Shown piece by piece: positions 63,040 to 64,000 of a stretch of 64,000 bases of DNA. The translations under genes and the position numbers were made by a program. The DNA is from Bdellovibrio bacteriovorus HD100. GTDB taxonomy: Bacteria; Bdellovibrionota; Bdellovibrionia; Bdellovibrionales; Bdellovibrionaceae. The stretch spans positions 1,302,001-1,366,000 of the forward strand of contig NC_005363.1 of NCBI RefSeq assembly GCF_000196175.1. Direction: 5' to 3'. Position 1 is the stretch's first letter. The number at the start of each line of letters is the position of its first letter. The notes below the pieces were generated by a model. The model was not told where the DNA came from, did not search any database, and was given only the letters and a program-made list of their open reading frames with translations.

Positions 63040-63999
63040 TTAGTTAGGGAAAGGCCCCATGGAAACCGGCGCCAGACGGAACGGCTTTCTGTTTGTTCCC
63101 AGCTCGCTGTTCGTGTCGATACCCGAACAGTACCAGTTTGTGCCAATTTTACCGCAAATACCATAAGCGCCACGAACTTCCAGATCAGTCACAGTGCCGA
63201 TGGCGTTAAGAGTCGTCAAAGCCGTCGGAGAAAAATGGTATTCATTCGTCTGATAGTCATTCAAGCCGTGTTGGTCATAGCGATTAAAGCCCCAGCAATA
63301 GGCGGCGCCGTTGTTGATCGCGCAGTGGTTGGTGTAACCGCTGATCAGTCGGGTCACGTTGGTGAAGCTTCCAATATCAACAGGTGTCTTTTGGTTGGTG
63401 TTGGTTCCATTTCCTGTTATTTGCCCCCAACACTTGATGGACGTTGTTCCGATGCGGGCACAAGTTCCATAACTGGAAGCCTGCAATTCATCGACATTCG
63501 TCAGACCCGGCACCTGATGCAGACTGATTCGGTCAGTGGTGTCCCCCTGGCCCAACTGACCGTGGGCATTGTAGCCGGTGCACCAGACGGTTTTGTCTGT
63601 TTTCAACACGCAAGCATGATGGCGGCCCAAAGTGACGGACACGTTATTGGAACCAGCAGCGGTGATTTCGACGGGCGCATAATAGAAATCAACAGCAAGG
63701 TCCAAGTAAGGGATGATATCAACCTGACCCCAACAGTAAAGTTTGCCTGCCTTAATGGCGCACACAGTGCTGCCAAAACTCATTGCCAAGTCCGTAGCTC
63801 CTGAAGACAGTCCCGCCGGAATATTCGGATTTCCCGACGTGCTTCCTGAAGCGCGAATAAAGTTGCGACCCCAGCATTGAACACCGCCTGACACAACGGC
63901 ACATGTGCCGGTGCTGGAACTGACAAGCTTGGTGGCTCCAGAGGTCAAATTTTTCACCTGGGTCGGAGCCTGATAAATACGATCTGTCAGCAGATTTCC
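63040..63999 (-). CDS. RCC1-repeat protein, 5' end outside window
   Basis: The frame stays open from the GTG at 63957 to the window edge, so the true start lies beyond. The visible 320 codons contain about six RCC1-like units with paired cysteines of the form C-A-x...Y/K-C-W-G: GGVQCWGRN, GKLYCWGQ, HACVLKTDKTVWCTGYNAHGQLG, SIKCWGQ, NGAAYCWGFNRYDQHG, NWYCSGID. Such propellers in secreted bacterial proteins are often surface or adhesion modules. The end (PFRLAPVSMGPFPN) is a normal stop. Confidence 0.82.
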   Translation of the reverse strand, partial: GNLLTDRIYQAPTQVKNLTSGATKLVSSSTGTCAVVSGGVQCWGRNFIRASGSTSGNPNIPAGLSSGATDLAMSFGSTVCAIKAGKLYCWGQVDIIPYLDLAVDFYYAPVEITAAGSNNVSVTLGRHHACVLKTDKTVWCTGYNAHGQLGQGDTTDRISLHQVPGLTNVDELQASSYGTCARIGTTSIKCWGQITGNGTNTNQKTPVDIGSFTNVTRLISGYTNHCAINNGAAYCWGFNRYDQHGLNDYQTNEYHFSPTALTTLNAIGTVTDLEVRGAYGICGKIGTNWYCSGIDTNSELGTNRKPFRLAPVSMGPFPN

Positions 64000-64000
64000 G

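Overview
The window looks like chromosomal DNA of a Gram-negative predatory bacterium of the Bdellovibrio type. This is an inference from gene content, since no rRNA or other marker gene is present. Base composition is close to 50% GC and genes are packed tightly on both strands. Many products carry Sec or lipoprotein signals: two subtilisins, a trypsin-like and a papain-like protease, three lysozyme-like lipoproteins or secreted proteins, a surface metalloprotease and a nuclease. There are also outer-membrane beta-barrels, TolC, TonB and lipobox proteins. No IS element, prophage, CRISPR array, tRNA or rRNA was seen.

Layout. 0-8 kb: the 3' part of a NxxGxxAF-repeat protein, an unknown gene, the PA2779/PA2778 pair, and two hybrid histidine kinases facing each other. 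8-12.9 kb: truC-yaeQ, a glycerophosphodiesterase, a trans-sulfuration PLP enzyme, a secreted unknown and a DTW-domain protein. 12.9-18 kb: an orphan flavin-dependent halogenase, a trypsin-like lipoprotein and a TonB receptor behind a TPP riboswitch. 18-22 kb: an RNA-metabolism block with a methyltransferase, DbpA, a CvfB-like S1 protein and a glycine-rich RRM protein whose Shine-Dalgarno site lies in a hairpin. 22-29 kb: small exported proteins, SodC, an L,D-transpeptidase-like lipoprotein, a 540-bp gene-free structured stretch and a TolC homologue. 29-37 kb: a STAS protein, a b-type cytochrome, lysozyme-like proteins, a second DEAD-box helicase, an ABC-F ATPase and a hydrolase. 37-42.4 kb: two facing copies of a hairpin repeat, then a polyamine-type ABC transporter (binding protein divergent from ATPase and two permeases) followed by an MFS gene. 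42.4-50 kb: rlmE with a pseudouridine synthase, a MarR regulator, an HD hydrolase, a papain-like protease, a binding protein, a nuclease, a subtilisin and a diguanylate cyclase. 50-54.6 kb: a Rieske-FAD reductase, OsmC divergent from a YeiH-type exporter across a 39-bp dyad, and small envelope genes. 54.6-64 kb: cysteine-rich and YajG-like exported proteins, a large subtilisin lipoprotein, a beta-barrel, a metalloprotease-propeller-barrel fusion and an RCC1-repeat protein cut by the window end.

Together the genes describe an envelope- and secretion-oriented accessory complement interleaved with RNA-modification and RNA-remodelling housekeeping genes. The points most worth follow-up are the Shine-Dalgarno-masking hairpins on two RNA-chaperone genes, the TPP-controlled TonB receptor, the paired hairpin repeats at 37 kb, the structured gene-free region at 25.5 kb and the HExxH-propeller-barrel protein.
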